Positions 9,928 through 19,742 are shown, counted from the first letter of the stretch. The stretch: DNA of 64,000 nt from Spirosoma foliorum (GCF_014117325.1 NZ_CP059732.1:4663001-4727000), one strand, 5' to 3'. Numbers and translations are program-made. The notes: generated from the sequence alone by a model not told the origin.

Positions 9928-9958
9928 CTCGTCTCAAACTCTCGTATATTGGGGCATT

Positions 9959-12763
9959 ATGAGACTAATTCTAACGATTGCCCGGTTCGAGTTGGCTTAT
10001 CATTTACGCCAGCCAGTAGTTTACCTGTTTGCTGTTCTCGTTTTCGGGCAGGGAATCTGGTACTCATCCCAATTAGCAGCGCTGTATTCGTACAGCGATC
10101 CTGCCGTTACAGCTTATCTGATCGTAGCCTCACTAGGGGTTATGCTGGCGGTAGCGTCGGTTTTACTAGCTGGCCAATCGCTCACCAAAGATCTGGATTA
10201 CAAAACGACGGCCTACTTATTTTCGTTGCCGATCACCAGTCGGATGCACTTTGCCGGGCGGTTTATGGGCACGTATGGTGCCGTTTTGCTACTGGCGATG
10301 TGTTATCTGCTCGGTATCGGATTCCATTCAGTAGCCTTCACCCAGGCACCTACATCATGGCTGGCATTAGCGGATGGTTTCGTACGATTAATCGCTCAAA
10401 ACTGTTTTATAGCCGTTAGCCTAACATTCTCACTGACGGTATTTCTCCGAAGCATACGGGGAGCTTATATCAGCTTGTTTCTGGTTGTGCTTTATTTTCT
10501 ACTAACCGAATCCAGCCATAATCTAATGGCCGATTCAGACCTATGGAAACTACTGGACCCGTTTGGCGTGGATATGGCGAGAGAATCAGTGGCCAACATG
10601 CCTTTTAGTGATGATCCTGGTGGGTGGCTTTCCTATTCCGATATGTTTTTCATCAATCGACTCTTGTGGCTTGGGCTATCCTTTGGCTTGCTAGCCTATG
10701 CAGAGGGCCGCTTTTCCTTTGAATTTTTCGCCAGTACACAAGCCAGGAAATCAGTCCGTTTAGACAAGTCAATCACAGAACGGCCTGCTTCTTTACAGCT
10801 TCCTTCTGTGCAACCTCGCTTTGGCGGTTGGCTCTCCTGGAAAACTACCTGGCGGTTAACAAAATTAGAATTCCTGAATCTGATTAGGCAACCCATTTTC
10901 TCGATTTCGGTAGGCTTATTGGTGCTACTAGCAATCCTATTAGCAACCGTACTGAGCATAAATCCCGACTTTCCCGAGCTACCTGTCACCTCACGCATGA
11001 CAGCCCTTCGGTTGCCATTGGGAATATTTATTGGTTTGTTTTTGCTAGTTATGACTAGCGAACTAATTTTTAATGAACGAACCACGGGCTTCTGGCCTAT
11101 TTATGACGCCCTCCCCCAGCCCAACGCGATTTTACTGCTGGCCAAATTGCTGGCTGTGGTCGGCGTTGCGGCTTTGTTGACAATTGTCCTTTTTCTGACC
11201 AGTGTTGGCATACAGCTAGGGAGTGGATTCCGTGAAATCGATTGGTGGCGCTATACCGCCGACTTGCTGACCGATGGATTTCTACGCTATTGTCAGCTTA
11301 TAGCTCTTGGCGCGTTGGTTGCCACGCTGACAAACAATCGCATCGCCAGCCATGTTGTTAATCTACTCATTTTTAGCACCCTAACGTTCCTATACCAGAT
11401 CAATAGCCATGGGCAGACCGTTCTTCTCTATAGCTTTCTGCCCGGTTCGGCAACCTATTCGGACTTAATCGACTTTGGGGTAAATGCGCCCCTCCGCACT
11501 ATCGTCCAATTTGTGTGGTGGGGTGTTGCGGGCGTCTTTCTGACTTCCTTTTTTCTGACCTGGAATCGGGGTGTAGTCAGTGGATTAACTGAACGTGTTG
11601 GCCACTGGCGAAGTCAGTTCCGTTGGCCTTATCAAGTAGCGTTTCTGGTATTTGGCACCCTATTTGGCTTGTCTGTCTGGCAAACTCACCAACGCCTTCG
11701 GGCAGTACCAGCCACACAAACCATTCAGTATAAATCGCAAACGCTGGCTATTCAATCGGTAACTGGCAAGCCCATTGCCATTCGAATACACCACCATCAT
11801 CCGTATCAGGTTCAGCATATACTCCGTGCCACTGAACGAGCTTTACACAGGGGCGAACAACTATTTGGAGCCTACCCCTATGCCGATTTACAAATTTCCG
11901 AAATACCAGTTGGCATAGCCGATGTTTCATCAGCGCCCGGCCAAATTCTTATTTCTGAAAAACAAGGCTGGATCGCCGATGATCGACAACCCGATAAGCT
12001 TGATCACATTGACTACCTGATTGGTCGTGAAGTATTTAAGCAATGGCTAGTGCATCAGTTAAAGCCTACTACAAAGCCGGGAGATGGTTTTATCAAACAA
12101 GGTTTGGCTGAATATCTGGCCTTACAGAGTGTTGGCCAGCAATATGGTCAGGAACGACTCCAACAACGACTTGCGCAACGGGCAACGTGGTATACCCAAA
12201 GCAGACAGCGCAGTAATAAGCCCGAACTTCCTATACTTCAGTCAAGTGGCAACGACGCCGTCGAACGCGGACGAGCTGTTCTTGCCCTAACTAGTATCGA
12301 ACAGGTTTGGGGGGCGAAACCGCTCAGTTTTACGATTAGTCAGTTCTACCAAAAAGCCATTCAACAGCCAACATCGGCGACAGCGGTTGCCTTTGCCAGT
12401 GAACTTACCCGCCAGTTACCCGACTCGTTAGATTACCTGAAATCCTACCTAAGCGATCAGTTGTGGTTCGATTTTAAAGTAGGGCGAGTAGCTAATCTGT
12501 CGAATGGTTTAACGGTTGAAATTATCACGGCAAAGTGGCGAGAGCCCAGCAAAGGACAACGGCAAAGTATCCCTATGAACGACTATGTTCCCCTTGCCGT
12601 CCTTGATCAGGATAATCGTGTAATCTACAGCCAATTGGCCTATCCAAATCCAGACGAACGGTTTGTATCGCTGCCTCCTTTGCCGAATGCCCGGAAAGTA
12701 ATTATAGATCCATTGGGCACCTGGATTGAGCCTAACAAACGGGATAACTATAAGATTTTTTAA
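9959..12763 (+). CDS. ABC-2 type permease fused to a degenerate M1-peptidase-like domain
   Basis: A 934-residue protein. Residues 1 to about 560 are two ABC-2 permease units: each starts with a short cytoplasmic helix (RFELAYHLRQPVVY and LTKLEFLNLIRQPIF) and continues with about six membrane segments. The remaining 370 residues are periplasmic and follow the layout of M1 aminopeptidases, but the HExxH site reads GREVFKQW and the NEG helix reads KQGLAEY, so the zinc ligands and catalytic Glu are gone. Bacteroidota have such permease/M1 fusions, usually longer. No ATPase subunit gene is adjacent. It starts 31 nt after the GH130 gene, so the two may be cotranscribed. Transported substrate unknown. 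Confidence 0.85.
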   Translation: MRLILTIARFELAYHLRQPVVYLFAVLVFGQGIWYSSQLAALYSYSDPAVTAYLIVASLGVMLAVASVLLAGQSLTKDLDYKTTAYLFSLPITSRMHFAGRFMGTYGAVLLLAMCYLLGIGFHSVAFTQAPTSWLALADGFVRLIAQNCFIAVSLTFSLTVFLRSIRGAYISLFLVVLYFLLTESSHNLMADSDLWKLLDPFGVDMARESVANMPFSDDPGGWLSYSDMFFINRLLWLGLSFGLLAYAEGRFSFEFFASTQARKSVRLDKSITERPASLQLPSVQPRFGGWLSWKTTWRLTKLEFLNLIRQPIFSISVGLLVLLAILLATVLSINPDFPELPVTSRMTALRLPLGIFIGLFLLVMTSELIFNERTTGFWPIYDALPQPNAILLLAKLLAVVGVAALLTIVLFLTSVGIQLGSGFREIDWWRYTADLLTDGFLRYCQLIALGALVATLTNNRIASHVVNLLIFSTLTFLYQINSHGQTVLLYSFLPGSATYSDLIDFGVNAPLRTIVQFVWWGVAGVFLTSFFLTWNRGVVSGLTERVGHWRSQFRWPYQVAFLVFGTLFGLSVWQTHQRLRAVPATQTIQYKSQTLAIQSVTGKPIAIRIHHHHPYQVQHILRATERALHRGEQLFGAYPYADLQISEIPVGIADVSSAPGQILISEKQGWIADDRQPDKLDHIDYLIGREVFKQWLVHQLKPTTKPGDGFIKQGLAEYLALQSVGQQYGQERLQQRLAQRATWYTQSRQRSNKPELPILQSSGNDAVERGRAVLALTSIEQVWGAKPLSFTISQFYQKAIQQPTSATAVAFASELTRQLPDSLDYLKSYLSDQLWFDFKVGRVANLSNGLTVEIITAKWREPSKGQRQSIPMNDYVPLAVLDQDNRVIYSQLAYPNPDERFVSLPPLPNARKVIIDPLGTWIEPNKRDNYKIF

Positions 12764-12769
12764 GTGTTA

Positions 12770-12847
12770 TTTTCTGACAGGATTAACAGGATGTACAGGA
12801 TTTCTAGCATTAAAAATCCTGTACATCCTGTTAATCCTGTCAGAAAA
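12770..12847. repeat. 34-bp perfect hairpin filling a convergent spacer
   Basis: The arms 12770-12803 and 12814-12847 are perfectly complementary over 34 bp, with a 10-nt loop. Each arm is itself built from reiterations of a short word (ACAGGATTA, ACAGGATGT, ACAGGATTT). The hairpin starts 6 nt after one stop codon and ends 2 nt before the other, so it fills the whole spacer. Probably a bidirectional terminator. Confidence 0.9.
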
Positions 12848-12849
12848 CC

Positions 12850-13524
12850 TTACAACTCCAGGATATACAATTTCCGGGCGCTTTCCATTGTCAGCGAGGG
12901 ATCGTAAGACGCATTTACGCGAAGGGCGTTCTCGGCTACTGTGAGCAGCAAGCCAGCTTGTTTTCGGCGCTGATTCACGTTTCGGTAGTCTTCAATGGGC
13001 CATACAAAACAACGGGAAGTCAATGATGACCGGAGTTTCCGACAGGCGACCTGAGTGCCATACAGTTGCGGCTTTTGAGCATACATCAACGATCGGTCGA
13101 GCATCAGGGCATACTGGCGGAATGGTAACTCGCCCTCGTCAGCTGCTTTTTTGACAGCGGGCAAATAATTATCCACCGTATGCGCGTGCTGGATGATATA
13201 AAAAACAACCTCGTTGGTTGGCAAACCAACTTTGGTTTTACCCGGATAACCCTGTTGCTTCAGAATCACATCGGCCCGCTTCAGATTACTGGAATCTATT
13301 TTTATCTGCTCGGTCCAAAGTACGCCCGCCAATTTGGTTCGATCAACTTTATACAGAGTAGTTAAACTATCTGTTAATGGCTGATTATTACCTAGTTTAG
13401 TCAGCCATATTCGATTACGCTGATCCAGCACATACATACTGTCTAGCTCGCGTTTGAGCGAATTTATCGATTGTCCAAACGCACTAATTGGCAATAAACT
13501 GAAGGCGAATAGTAGAAATCTCAT
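12850..13524 (-). CDS. Exported DUF6624-like protein
   Basis: A 224-residue protein with a signal peptide (MRFLLFAFSLLPISAFGQS). The body shows DQRNRIW, a VFYIIQHAHTVDNYLPAVKK block, LMLDRSLMYAQKPQLYGTQ and PIEDYRNVNQRRKQAGL. The QHA and QLYGTQ blocks are those of DUF6624 proteins, whose function is unknown; periplasmic or outer-membrane location follows from the signal peptide. It stands alone on the minus strand between two plus-strand genes. Confidence 0.75.
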   Translation of the reverse strand: MRFLLFAFSLLPISAFGQSINSLKRELDSMYVLDQRNRIWLTKLGNNQPLTDSLTTLYKVDRTKLAGVLWTEQIKIDSSNLKRADVILKQQGYPGKTKVGLPTNEVVFYIIQHAHTVDNYLPAVKKAADEGELPFRQYALMLDRSLMYAQKPQLYGTQVACRKLRSSLTSRCFVWPIEDYRNVNQRRKQAGLLLTVAENALRVNASYDPSLTMESARKLYILEL

Positions 13525-13614
13525 GATTAATTGTAAGTAAAAGACAAATTAACTCAGATTAAGGTCGTACTGTTGGATTTTCAGTAATTTAGTTGGTCTC
13601 AACTTTTCCTTTTT

Positions 13615-16572
13615 ATGACCCGCTTCAGTCAACTCTTACTCTGTTTTTTATTTTCCTCCCCCCTATTTGCTCAGATTCAGAAGCGAGCTCTCACCAGTGC
13701 CGATTACGATCGTTGGCAAAGTGTTCGCTCGGAAAAAATCTCGAACGATGGCCGCTGGATTGCCTACCAGATTGACCCTCAGGACGGCGATGGGCGACTG
13801 GAAGTAGCTGCCAGCGCTGCAGCTACGCGCTATGTTTTTCCACGGGGCTACATGGCTCAATTTACACCCGACAGTAAATTTCTGGTGATGCGTCTGAAAG
13901 TACCGGTAGCCGATGTTCGTAAGGCCAAGCTCAAAAAACGAAAGCCCGACGAGATGCCGAAAGATAGTCTCTTAGTGCTGAATTTATCGACAGGAAAATC
14001 AACTAAATTACCGAATATCAAATCATTCTCGTTTGGCAAGGAAGCCGGTTCGTGGCTGGCTGTGGTTCAGGAACGGAAGGAAGATAAAGAAAAACCCGCC
14101 CCTAAACCTGTAGCACAAACGCCGAAAGACACCCTCAACCCAGCCCCGCCCGTTTCCATAACAACGGTAGCCACCCGGAAAGGCCCGGTGAAAAAGCCCA
14201 AAGGTGATGATCTGACGCTGCTCAACATGGCCGATGGCACCCGTAAAACCGTTCGCTACGTTTCTAATGCTGTTGTTTCGGATAATGGTCAGGCCGTATT
14301 TTATAGTAAAGAATCGGCAAGTGACTCACTAAAAACGGGCGAAGCAGGTATTCCAGGCGTTTTCCTGTTCAATACAACCGATGGCAAAACAATGCTTGTC
14401 GACACAAGCTCGAAGCGAAAAATTTACAAAGGCCTGGCCATTGATAAAGCGGGCAAACAATTGGCCTGGATGGCATCGGCCGATAGCGCGGGCTCTGATG
14501 TGAAAGTGTTTTCGCTCTACTATAAAAGTCTATTGCCAGCAAGCGTAGCTAAAGGTAAAAAGCCCAAAATGCCCCTGGTTGAAGTGCCCTTTACCGTAAT
14601 TGCCGATACGACGGTTAAAGCGCTGCCCAAAGGTTGGTCGGTGAATGAGTTTCGGGAGCCGAAGTTTGCCGATGATGGCAAGCGGTTGTATTTTTCAACG
14701 TCACCTATTGCGCCCAAACCAACCAAAGACACCCTGACGCCCGATGATGAAAAGGTGCGGATGGATATCTGGACCTGGACCGATACGCGCCTGCAACCGA
14801 TGCAACAGAAACGGCTCAAAGAAGAAAAAGAACGCGGTTTCCTGACTGTCTATGATCTGGCATCCGGCACCGTTATTCCGTTAGCCAATCGGGAAGTGCC
14901 GACGGTTGGATTCGACCCAAAAACTAATCCACGTTACTTATTGGGATTAAGTGATCTGCCCTATCAGGTACAGGCATCCTGGGACCCTGGCCATACGGAT
15001 TTATACCTGATCGACACCCAGACAGGTACAAAAAAGCGGATTGCCAATGATATTATGGCATCGCAACCAAAGCTATCGCCAGAAGGGAAATATGCTTATT
15101 GGTTCGATGAGCGGGATTCGCTCTGGCGCGCCTGGTCGGTGATGGACGGGAAACGCATTGATCTGACACGCGGCCTACCTAGTAAATTTTTCGATGAAGA
15201 GCATGATACGCCAAATCTACCCGGTGCCTATGGGGCGGCTGGCTGGACAACCGGCGACCGGTATGTGTGGCTCTATGACCGCTACGATATCTGGCAGGTT
15301 GACCCAACTGGGCGTGAAAAACCGCTTAATTTGACTGCTGGCTGGGGACGTAAAAACAACGTTCGGCTCCGTCGTGCCGAATTGGACAATGACGATGATG
15401 ATGCGCCTGGCCGACGGGGTGGTATTGTTGAAAAGGCCATTGATCCAAAAATCGAGTTATTTCTGACAGGTATTTGGGAAAGCGACAAATCGACCGGGAT
15501 TCTGAAAAGCAAGAATGGGCTTGCGGCTATGGACCCAGCCACGTTGAGCCGTAGTAATCACCGGTATTTCGGGTTGAACAAAGCGAAGAATGCGTCGACG
15601 ATGACGTTTTACAAAGGCAATTACCAGGAGCCAATCAACATATTTCTGACCGATACAACGCTGGCTTCACCAAAACAATTGACTCGTACGAACCCACAAC
15701 AGGACAGTATTCGCTGGGGTAGTGCCGAAATTGTAAGCTGGATTGGCACCAATGGTATCAAACTCGAAGGGTTGCTCTTTAAACCCGAAGGTTTCGATCC
15801 GAAGAAGAAGTACCCGATGCTAACGTACTTCTACGAACGAAATGCCGAAACGCTAAATGACTACCGTGCACCAGCGCCAAGCCGCTCTACCATAAACGTG
15901 CCTTACTGCGTTTCGAATGGGTATCTGGTTTTCATTCCGGATATTGTTTACACCACTGGCCAGCCGGGCCCCAATGCCTATGACTGCATTGTGCCGGGCG
16001 TATTAAGTTTATTGGACAAAGGCTTTGTTGATCGCGACCGGCTAGGTATTCAAGGGCAAAGCTGGGGCGGTTATCAGACTGCATACATCATTACCCGCAC
16101 AAACCTGTTCCGGGCCGCTGAGGCTGGTGCTCCTGTAGCCAACATGACCTCGGCCTATGGTGGCATTCGCTGGGAAACGGGTATTGTCCGGCAATTCCAG
16201 TACGAAAAAACGCAAAGCCGGATTGGGGGTACGCTTTGGGATAAGCCGATGAACTACATTGAGAACTCGCCACTTTTCTTCGCGAATCGTATTCAAACTC
16301 CGCTGATGATGACACACAATGACGCCGATGGAGCCGTTCCCTGGTATCAGGGTATTGAGCTATTCTCAGCGCTGCGTCGTCTGAACAAGCCTGTTTGGAT
16401 GTTGGTCTACAATGGCGAAGGGCATAACCTGACCCAGCGTCATAATGCGAAAGATTTGAGCATTCGCCTGTACCAATTCTTTGATTATTACCTCAAAGAT
16501 GCGCCCACGCCAATCTGGATGAAAGAGGGGCGATCAGCCGTCGAGAAGGATCGGGGTGAAATGAAATATTGA
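13615..16572 (+). CDS. S9 family prolyl-oligopeptidase-type peptidase
   Basis: A 985-residue secreted serine peptidase. A signal peptide (MTRFSQLLLCFLFSSPLFAQ) is followed by a long propeller region with PD40-like repeats and then the alpha/beta hydrolase domain. The catalytic triad is visible: GQSWGGYQ (S816), NDADGAVPW (D903 or D905) and GEGHNLTQ (H937). A low-complexity lysine-rich insert (KEDKEKPAPKPVAQ) interrupts the propeller and is unusual. The family cleaves peptides after proline or basic residues, or acts as a dipeptidyl peptidase; specificity is not visible. It acts in the periplasm or at the cell surface. The next gene follows 45 nt later. Confidence 0.93.
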   Translation: MTRFSQLLLCFLFSSPLFAQIQKRALTSADYDRWQSVRSEKISNDGRWIAYQIDPQDGDGRLEVAASAAATRYVFPRGYMAQFTPDSKFLVMRLKVPVADVRKAKLKKRKPDEMPKDSLLVLNLSTGKSTKLPNIKSFSFGKEAGSWLAVVQERKEDKEKPAPKPVAQTPKDTLNPAPPVSITTVATRKGPVKKPKGDDLTLLNMADGTRKTVRYVSNAVVSDNGQAVFYSKESASDSLKTGEAGIPGVFLFNTTDGKTMLVDTSSKRKIYKGLAIDKAGKQLAWMASADSAGSDVKVFSLYYKSLLPASVAKGKKPKMPLVEVPFTVIADTTVKALPKGWSVNEFREPKFADDGKRLYFSTSPIAPKPTKDTLTPDDEKVRMDIWTWTDTRLQPMQQKRLKEEKERGFLTVYDLASGTVIPLANREVPTVGFDPKTNPRYLLGLSDLPYQVQASWDPGHTDLYLIDTQTGTKKRIANDIMASQPKLSPEGKYAYWFDERDSLWRAWSVMDGKRIDLTRGLPSKFFDEEHDTPNLPGAYGAAGWTTGDRYVWLYDRYDIWQVDPTGREKPLNLTAGWGRKNNVRLRRAELDNDDDDAPGRRGGIVEKAIDPKIELFLTGIWESDKSTGILKSKNGLAAMDPATLSRSNHRYFGLNKAKNASTMTFYKGNYQEPINIFLTDTTLASPKQLTRTNPQQDSIRWGSAEIVSWIGTNGIKLEGLLFKPEGFDPKKKYPMLTYFYERNAETLNDYRAPAPSRSTINVPYCVSNGYLVFIPDIVYTTGQPGPNAYDCIVPGVLSLLDKGFVDRDRLGIQGQSWGGYQTAYIITRTNLFRAAEAGAPVANMTSAYGGIRWETGIVRQFQYEKTQSRIGGTLWDKPMNYIENSPLFFANRIQTPLMMTHNDADGAVPWYQGIELFSALRRLNKPVWMLVYNGEGHNLTQRHNAKDLSIRLYQFFDYYLKDAPTPIWMKEGRSAVEKDRGEMKY

Positions 16573-16617
16573 TATGAAAAGGCCTTTTATGTAACTTTAC
16601 AGAAACAATCCGCCGAC

Positions 16618-16995
16618 ATGTCAATTATCAAGCAGCCGCTACTTTATGTAGGTTCTCAGGGAGAGAAGCATCTGTACACACTGTTCGACAGTGGAGCCAA
16701 TCTGTCTTGTATCAATCCTGAGCACGTTCCTGAGTTAGCCCATTTGGAAAGTCTAGGTAGAATTCGGCGTGTGGCTACGGCAGCAGAAGGTCATTACATC
16801 GAAATTAAGCATGTTGTTCGGTTAGATTTCTATCTACAGGATGTACTTCTTTCCGATGAATTTCTGGTCGTACCGGGCTTGAGTGAAGAAGCGATCATTG
16901 GTGCGGCTACGATGCAGAAATGGCGCATCAAGTTAGATTTCGAGCATGATACAGTCCACGTGGATCCTAAAGTGGCTAAAATGCAGTTGATATAA
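16618..16995 (+). CDS. Retropepsin-like aspartic protease
   Basis: A 125-residue single-domain protein of clan AA. It has the catalytic motif TLFDSGANLSCI (DSG, active-site Asp) about residue 23, a central strand EIKHVVRLDFYLQDV, and the typical second half LVVPGLSEEAIIGAATMQKW where AIIGAAT corresponds to the ALLGxxxL strand of retropepsins. One domain of this size must dimerise to form an active site. There is no signal peptide, so it is cytoplasmic. It is not part of a retroelement: no reverse transcriptase is adjacent. It may be cotranscribed with the S9 peptidase gene. Confidence 0.82.
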   Translation: MSIIKQPLLYVGSQGEKHLYTLFDSGANLSCINPEHVPELAHLESLGRIRRVATAAEGHYIEIKHVVRLDFYLQDVLLSDEFLVVPGLSEEAIIGAATMQKWRIKLDFEHDTVHVDPKVAKMQLI

Positions 16996-16996
16996 G

Positions 16997-17068
16997 TTTT
17001 TGTACCCATGGGCTTCAGCCCGTGTATCAAGTATCTCATACACGGGCTGAAGCCCATGGGTACAAAAA
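16997..17068. repeat. 30-bp perfect hairpin with nested palindrome
   Basis: The arms 16997-17026 and 17039-17068 are perfectly complementary over 30 bp, with a 12-nt loop. Each arm contains its own small palindrome, GGGCTTCAGCCC or GGGCTGAAGCCC. The hairpin begins 1 nt after the stop at 16995 and ends 1 nt before the stop at 17070, so it is the entire convergent spacer. GGGCTxxAGCCC-type repeats are widespread in Bacteroidota (from memory). Confidence 0.9.
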
Positions 17069-17069
17069 A

Positions 17070-19682
17070 CTATTCATTTACGGTAAAATTGATCATTTTC
17101 CCTTCTCCCAATTCCTGCCGTTTAGCGAATGAGTGCTTTCCTGCATGCTGAACCTTAAACGTTCGAAGTCCTATTTTGCCACTCAGTACGGTTAAGGCAA
17201 TGTTCGTTTTCGGGCCTGTCTGACTTACAGCGCAAGTTCCCCAGGCGGAGCCGTTTGACCAGAAATAGTTTCCAGGTTTCGAGGTTATTGTCATCGTTTC
17301 TGTGACGCCCGAATATTGAAACTGGCTCCAGGCCAGCACTGCATTCCAACTGGTCATCGATCGGGCATAATGATAGCCGCATTCGGGTTCGTTAAATGGG
17401 TTTCGCTTTTGGCCGTCAAATCGATTCCGAATGGCCGAAAGACAGCTAAGGGCATTCTCGGTCTGGCCTTCATAGAGCATGCCTACCGCAGCACAATATT
17501 CAAAACCCGTCATCGACTCAGCAAAATAGGGGAATGGTACTTTCAAACGTCCTTTGGGCCAGCTTGCCATAAGCAATCCGGCTTCATCGCCCATAACGTA
17601 CGAACGCATGTTGTTGAAATGATCCGAGAAGTTGTCCAGGTAATTGTATTTCATAATGCTTTTCAGCGTCGTCTGGATGTGTCTCTGATCGGCCAGATAC
17701 CCTAGCCCTACTATGTGCGCCATCATCTGACCAACTAACTGATCCACAAGGCAACCTTTTCCTAACTGATAATCCGGCACATTCACAGTCGAATCGCGTT
17801 CCCAATTAAGAAAAGCAAAGGTTTTAGGGTCGGTGATTTTGTGCTCATAATACTCTCCATTAAACAGGTTCTTGTCTATCCAGGCACTCCCTTTCTTCGC
17901 TAAATCATCACACTTTTTAGCCAGCTCAGGATCGTTCATCGCGATGGCCATTTCACGACCCGCCTTTAATGCGCCCAGATACCAAAAACTCATCTGCGGA
18001 TTGGGTCCGAAATAATCGACGTCCATCGTGTTATGTTGGCGTCCTTCCATTACGCCATCCTGGTTACCATCCCAACCGCCATTGACCCAGGCATAGCTCA
18101 GTGCTTTTTTCACCTGGGACCAGTTTTTCTTCAGAAACTCCTGATTACCGGACAATTGCCAATCGCGGTAAAACTTCAGGATTGTTCCCAATTGTCCATC
18201 GGCTGCGGCATTCTTCCACTCTTGCGCTTTTTCAAGCGGCAACATGACCCTAAAGCTCATCTTGCCAGCTTCGTTCGTCGCATAATTAAACTCAATATCC
18301 CGCATCGACTGCGACAGATCGGAGAATAAAAAGGCCGTTGCCTGCTCATAATTCCAGACATGGGTGCAAGAGCCAAAGCACGAGCCAAATTCATCGAAAA
18401 CACCCTCCCAGCCCATTAAATGGCCACTTGGAATTCGGAAAACGGTTTGCGACCGTAGCGTGGCCAGGTTAAACAGCGCTGCTTCTTTAATCACATCGGG
18501 ATAATCGCTTTGCAAAAAGGCGTTGACGAACTGTAGGGTTTTCTGCTCTAGGATCGGCAATCGGGGCAAGGTTTTGACAATAACATCCCAGGCATCGGCG
18601 TACTGAGCCGAATAGTAATTGCCAACGGCTGGTTGATCTGCCTTTGTTGAAAATGACGCCCAGGCCGCTCGATTCGGGAAATTCCAGGTGATAAAAAATG
18701 TAAATGTCTGGGTCTGACCAGGCGCAATGATTTTCTGAACTGCCAGCGACGCCAATGGATCATCATCAACTAGTTGCTTCTTTTCGGTCAGGACACCATC
18801 TGCACTAAAATCATCCCAGAAATCAAGCATGGCATTTTCCCAATCGTTAGATCGTGAACTGGTCCGGTAACTGACGCCCGTCTGGTTGTTGGTTGTCAGG
18901 GCTATGGTTCCCCAGGCCGCATCCCGCCGATTCACACTATCCGAGTGCATGAATATGCCCTGCACATCGCCTTGCTGTTTGTAGGTGTTCACATTCTTTT
19001 TAGCCCCGATTGGAACGTAGTCGCCTTTCCAGTCTTTTATGGATTTGCTCCCATCTCTGCCAACAAAATTCCGCATTGAACCACATACCGACACGGTTAA
19101 GGGTTCCTGACCTGTATTGCTTACCTCATAGGCGAGCACCGCAATGGGAATTCCACTGTTATCGGCATCGCCGGGAATAAAGGGATTGAAGCCTTTCACG
19201 GTTACACGAACCGGCATTCGTTTATCTGACAGATTCACCTGCCCAAACGGATAAGCCGCATCGAACGAAGCATCCGTAAAACGGGGGAAACCATGCTGAT
19301 TCACAGGTCGCCCTTCGTAATGCTGAAATTCCGAAGGATCTAGTGGGCCAAGTAAAGCCTTCGTCATGGATTTGCCCTGAGTAGGTTGCACATTAATGGC
19401 AAAAAACGGGGCGTTATTTCCAACGGTAACTGTGCTAAACCCTTTGGCAGGCTTGTTCATGATTTCCCAATCGCGCAACTCCCCTCTCCCGCCGAGCGAT
19501 ACCGTTCCCGTACCAATTCCGCCCAGCGGAAGGGCAATGTTCCGCAGGTGGTCTTTGTCATAATGTTTCAGAGTTGGCCAGGCACTTGGTTTCCATTGAG
19601 CAACACAGATATGGGCTGTAAGCGACAGAAAACAAAGCAAATAGAGAAGTGATAGACAGGGCTGACAGGGAATACGGTTCAT
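17070..19682 (-). CDS. Glycoside hydrolase family 116 glucosidase (GBA2-like)
   Basis: An 870-residue enzyme homologous to non-lysosomal glucosylceramidase. A signal peptide precedes the N-terminal beta domain (ALPLGGIGTGTVSLGGRGEL, DWEIMNKP) and the C-terminal (alpha/alpha)6 barrel with FGSCTHVWNYEQATAFLF, TMDVDYFGPNPQMSFWYLGA, MGDEAGLLMASWP and NEPECGYHYARSMTSWNAVL. The Glu in the barrel entry and the Asp in TMDVDYFGP are the regions that hold the catalytic residues in the family. It should release glucose from beta-glucosides or glycolipids in the periplasm. A long dyad (19708-19742) sits 26 nt upstream of the ATG. It is monocistronic. Confidence 0.92.
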   Translation of the reverse strand: MNRIPCQPCLSLLYLLCFLSLTAHICVAQWKPSAWPTLKHYDKDHLRNIALPLGGIGTGTVSLGGRGELRDWEIMNKPAKGFSTVTVGNNAPFFAINVQPTQGKSMTKALLGPLDPSEFQHYEGRPVNQHGFPRFTDASFDAAYPFGQVNLSDKRMPVRVTVKGFNPFIPGDADNSGIPIAVLAYEVSNTGQEPLTVSVCGSMRNFVGRDGSKSIKDWKGDYVPIGAKKNVNTYKQQGDVQGIFMHSDSVNRRDAAWGTIALTTNNQTGVSYRTSSRSNDWENAMLDFWDDFSADGVLTEKKQLVDDDPLASLAVQKIIAPGQTQTFTFFITWNFPNRAAWASFSTKADQPAVGNYYSAQYADAWDVIVKTLPRLPILEQKTLQFVNAFLQSDYPDVIKEAALFNLATLRSQTVFRIPSGHLMGWEGVFDEFGSCFGSCTHVWNYEQATAFLFSDLSQSMRDIEFNYATNEAGKMSFRVMLPLEKAQEWKNAAADGQLGTILKFYRDWQLSGNQEFLKKNWSQVKKALSYAWVNGGWDGNQDGVMEGRQHNTMDVDYFGPNPQMSFWYLGALKAGREMAIAMNDPELAKKCDDLAKKGSAWIDKNLFNGEYYEHKITDPKTFAFLNWERDSTVNVPDYQLGKGCLVDQLVGQMMAHIVGLGYLADQRHIQTTLKSIMKYNYLDNFSDHFNNMRSYVMGDEAGLLMASWPKGRLKVPFPYFAESMTGFEYCAAVGMLYEGQTENALSCLSAIRNRFDGQKRNPFNEPECGYHYARSMTSWNAVLAWSQFQYSGVTETMTITSKPGNYFWSNGSAWGTCAVSQTGPKTNIALTVLSGKIGLRTFKVQHAGKHSFAKRQELGEGKMINFTVNE

Positions 19683-19707
19683 AAAGGGCTCTTTTTGGCA
19701 AGTAAAC

Positions 19708-19742
19708 AGATCGGTATGACCCCGATGGGATCGTACCGATCT
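19708..19742 (-). promoter_or_regulatory. Stem-loop / dyad upstream of the GH116 gene
   Basis: AGATCGGTA (19708-19716) pairs with TACCGATCT (19734-19742). The pairing continues inward, with G-U pairs, to about 15 bp around a 5-nt loop. It lies 26-60 nt before the ATG on the minus strand and has no T run, so an operator or a 5'-UTR regulatory stem is more likely than a terminator. Confidence 0.5.

Noticed and set aside
9949..10419. 156-codon ORF at the start of the ABC permease gene
   Set aside because: Out-of-frame shadow of a gene with clear membrane segments.
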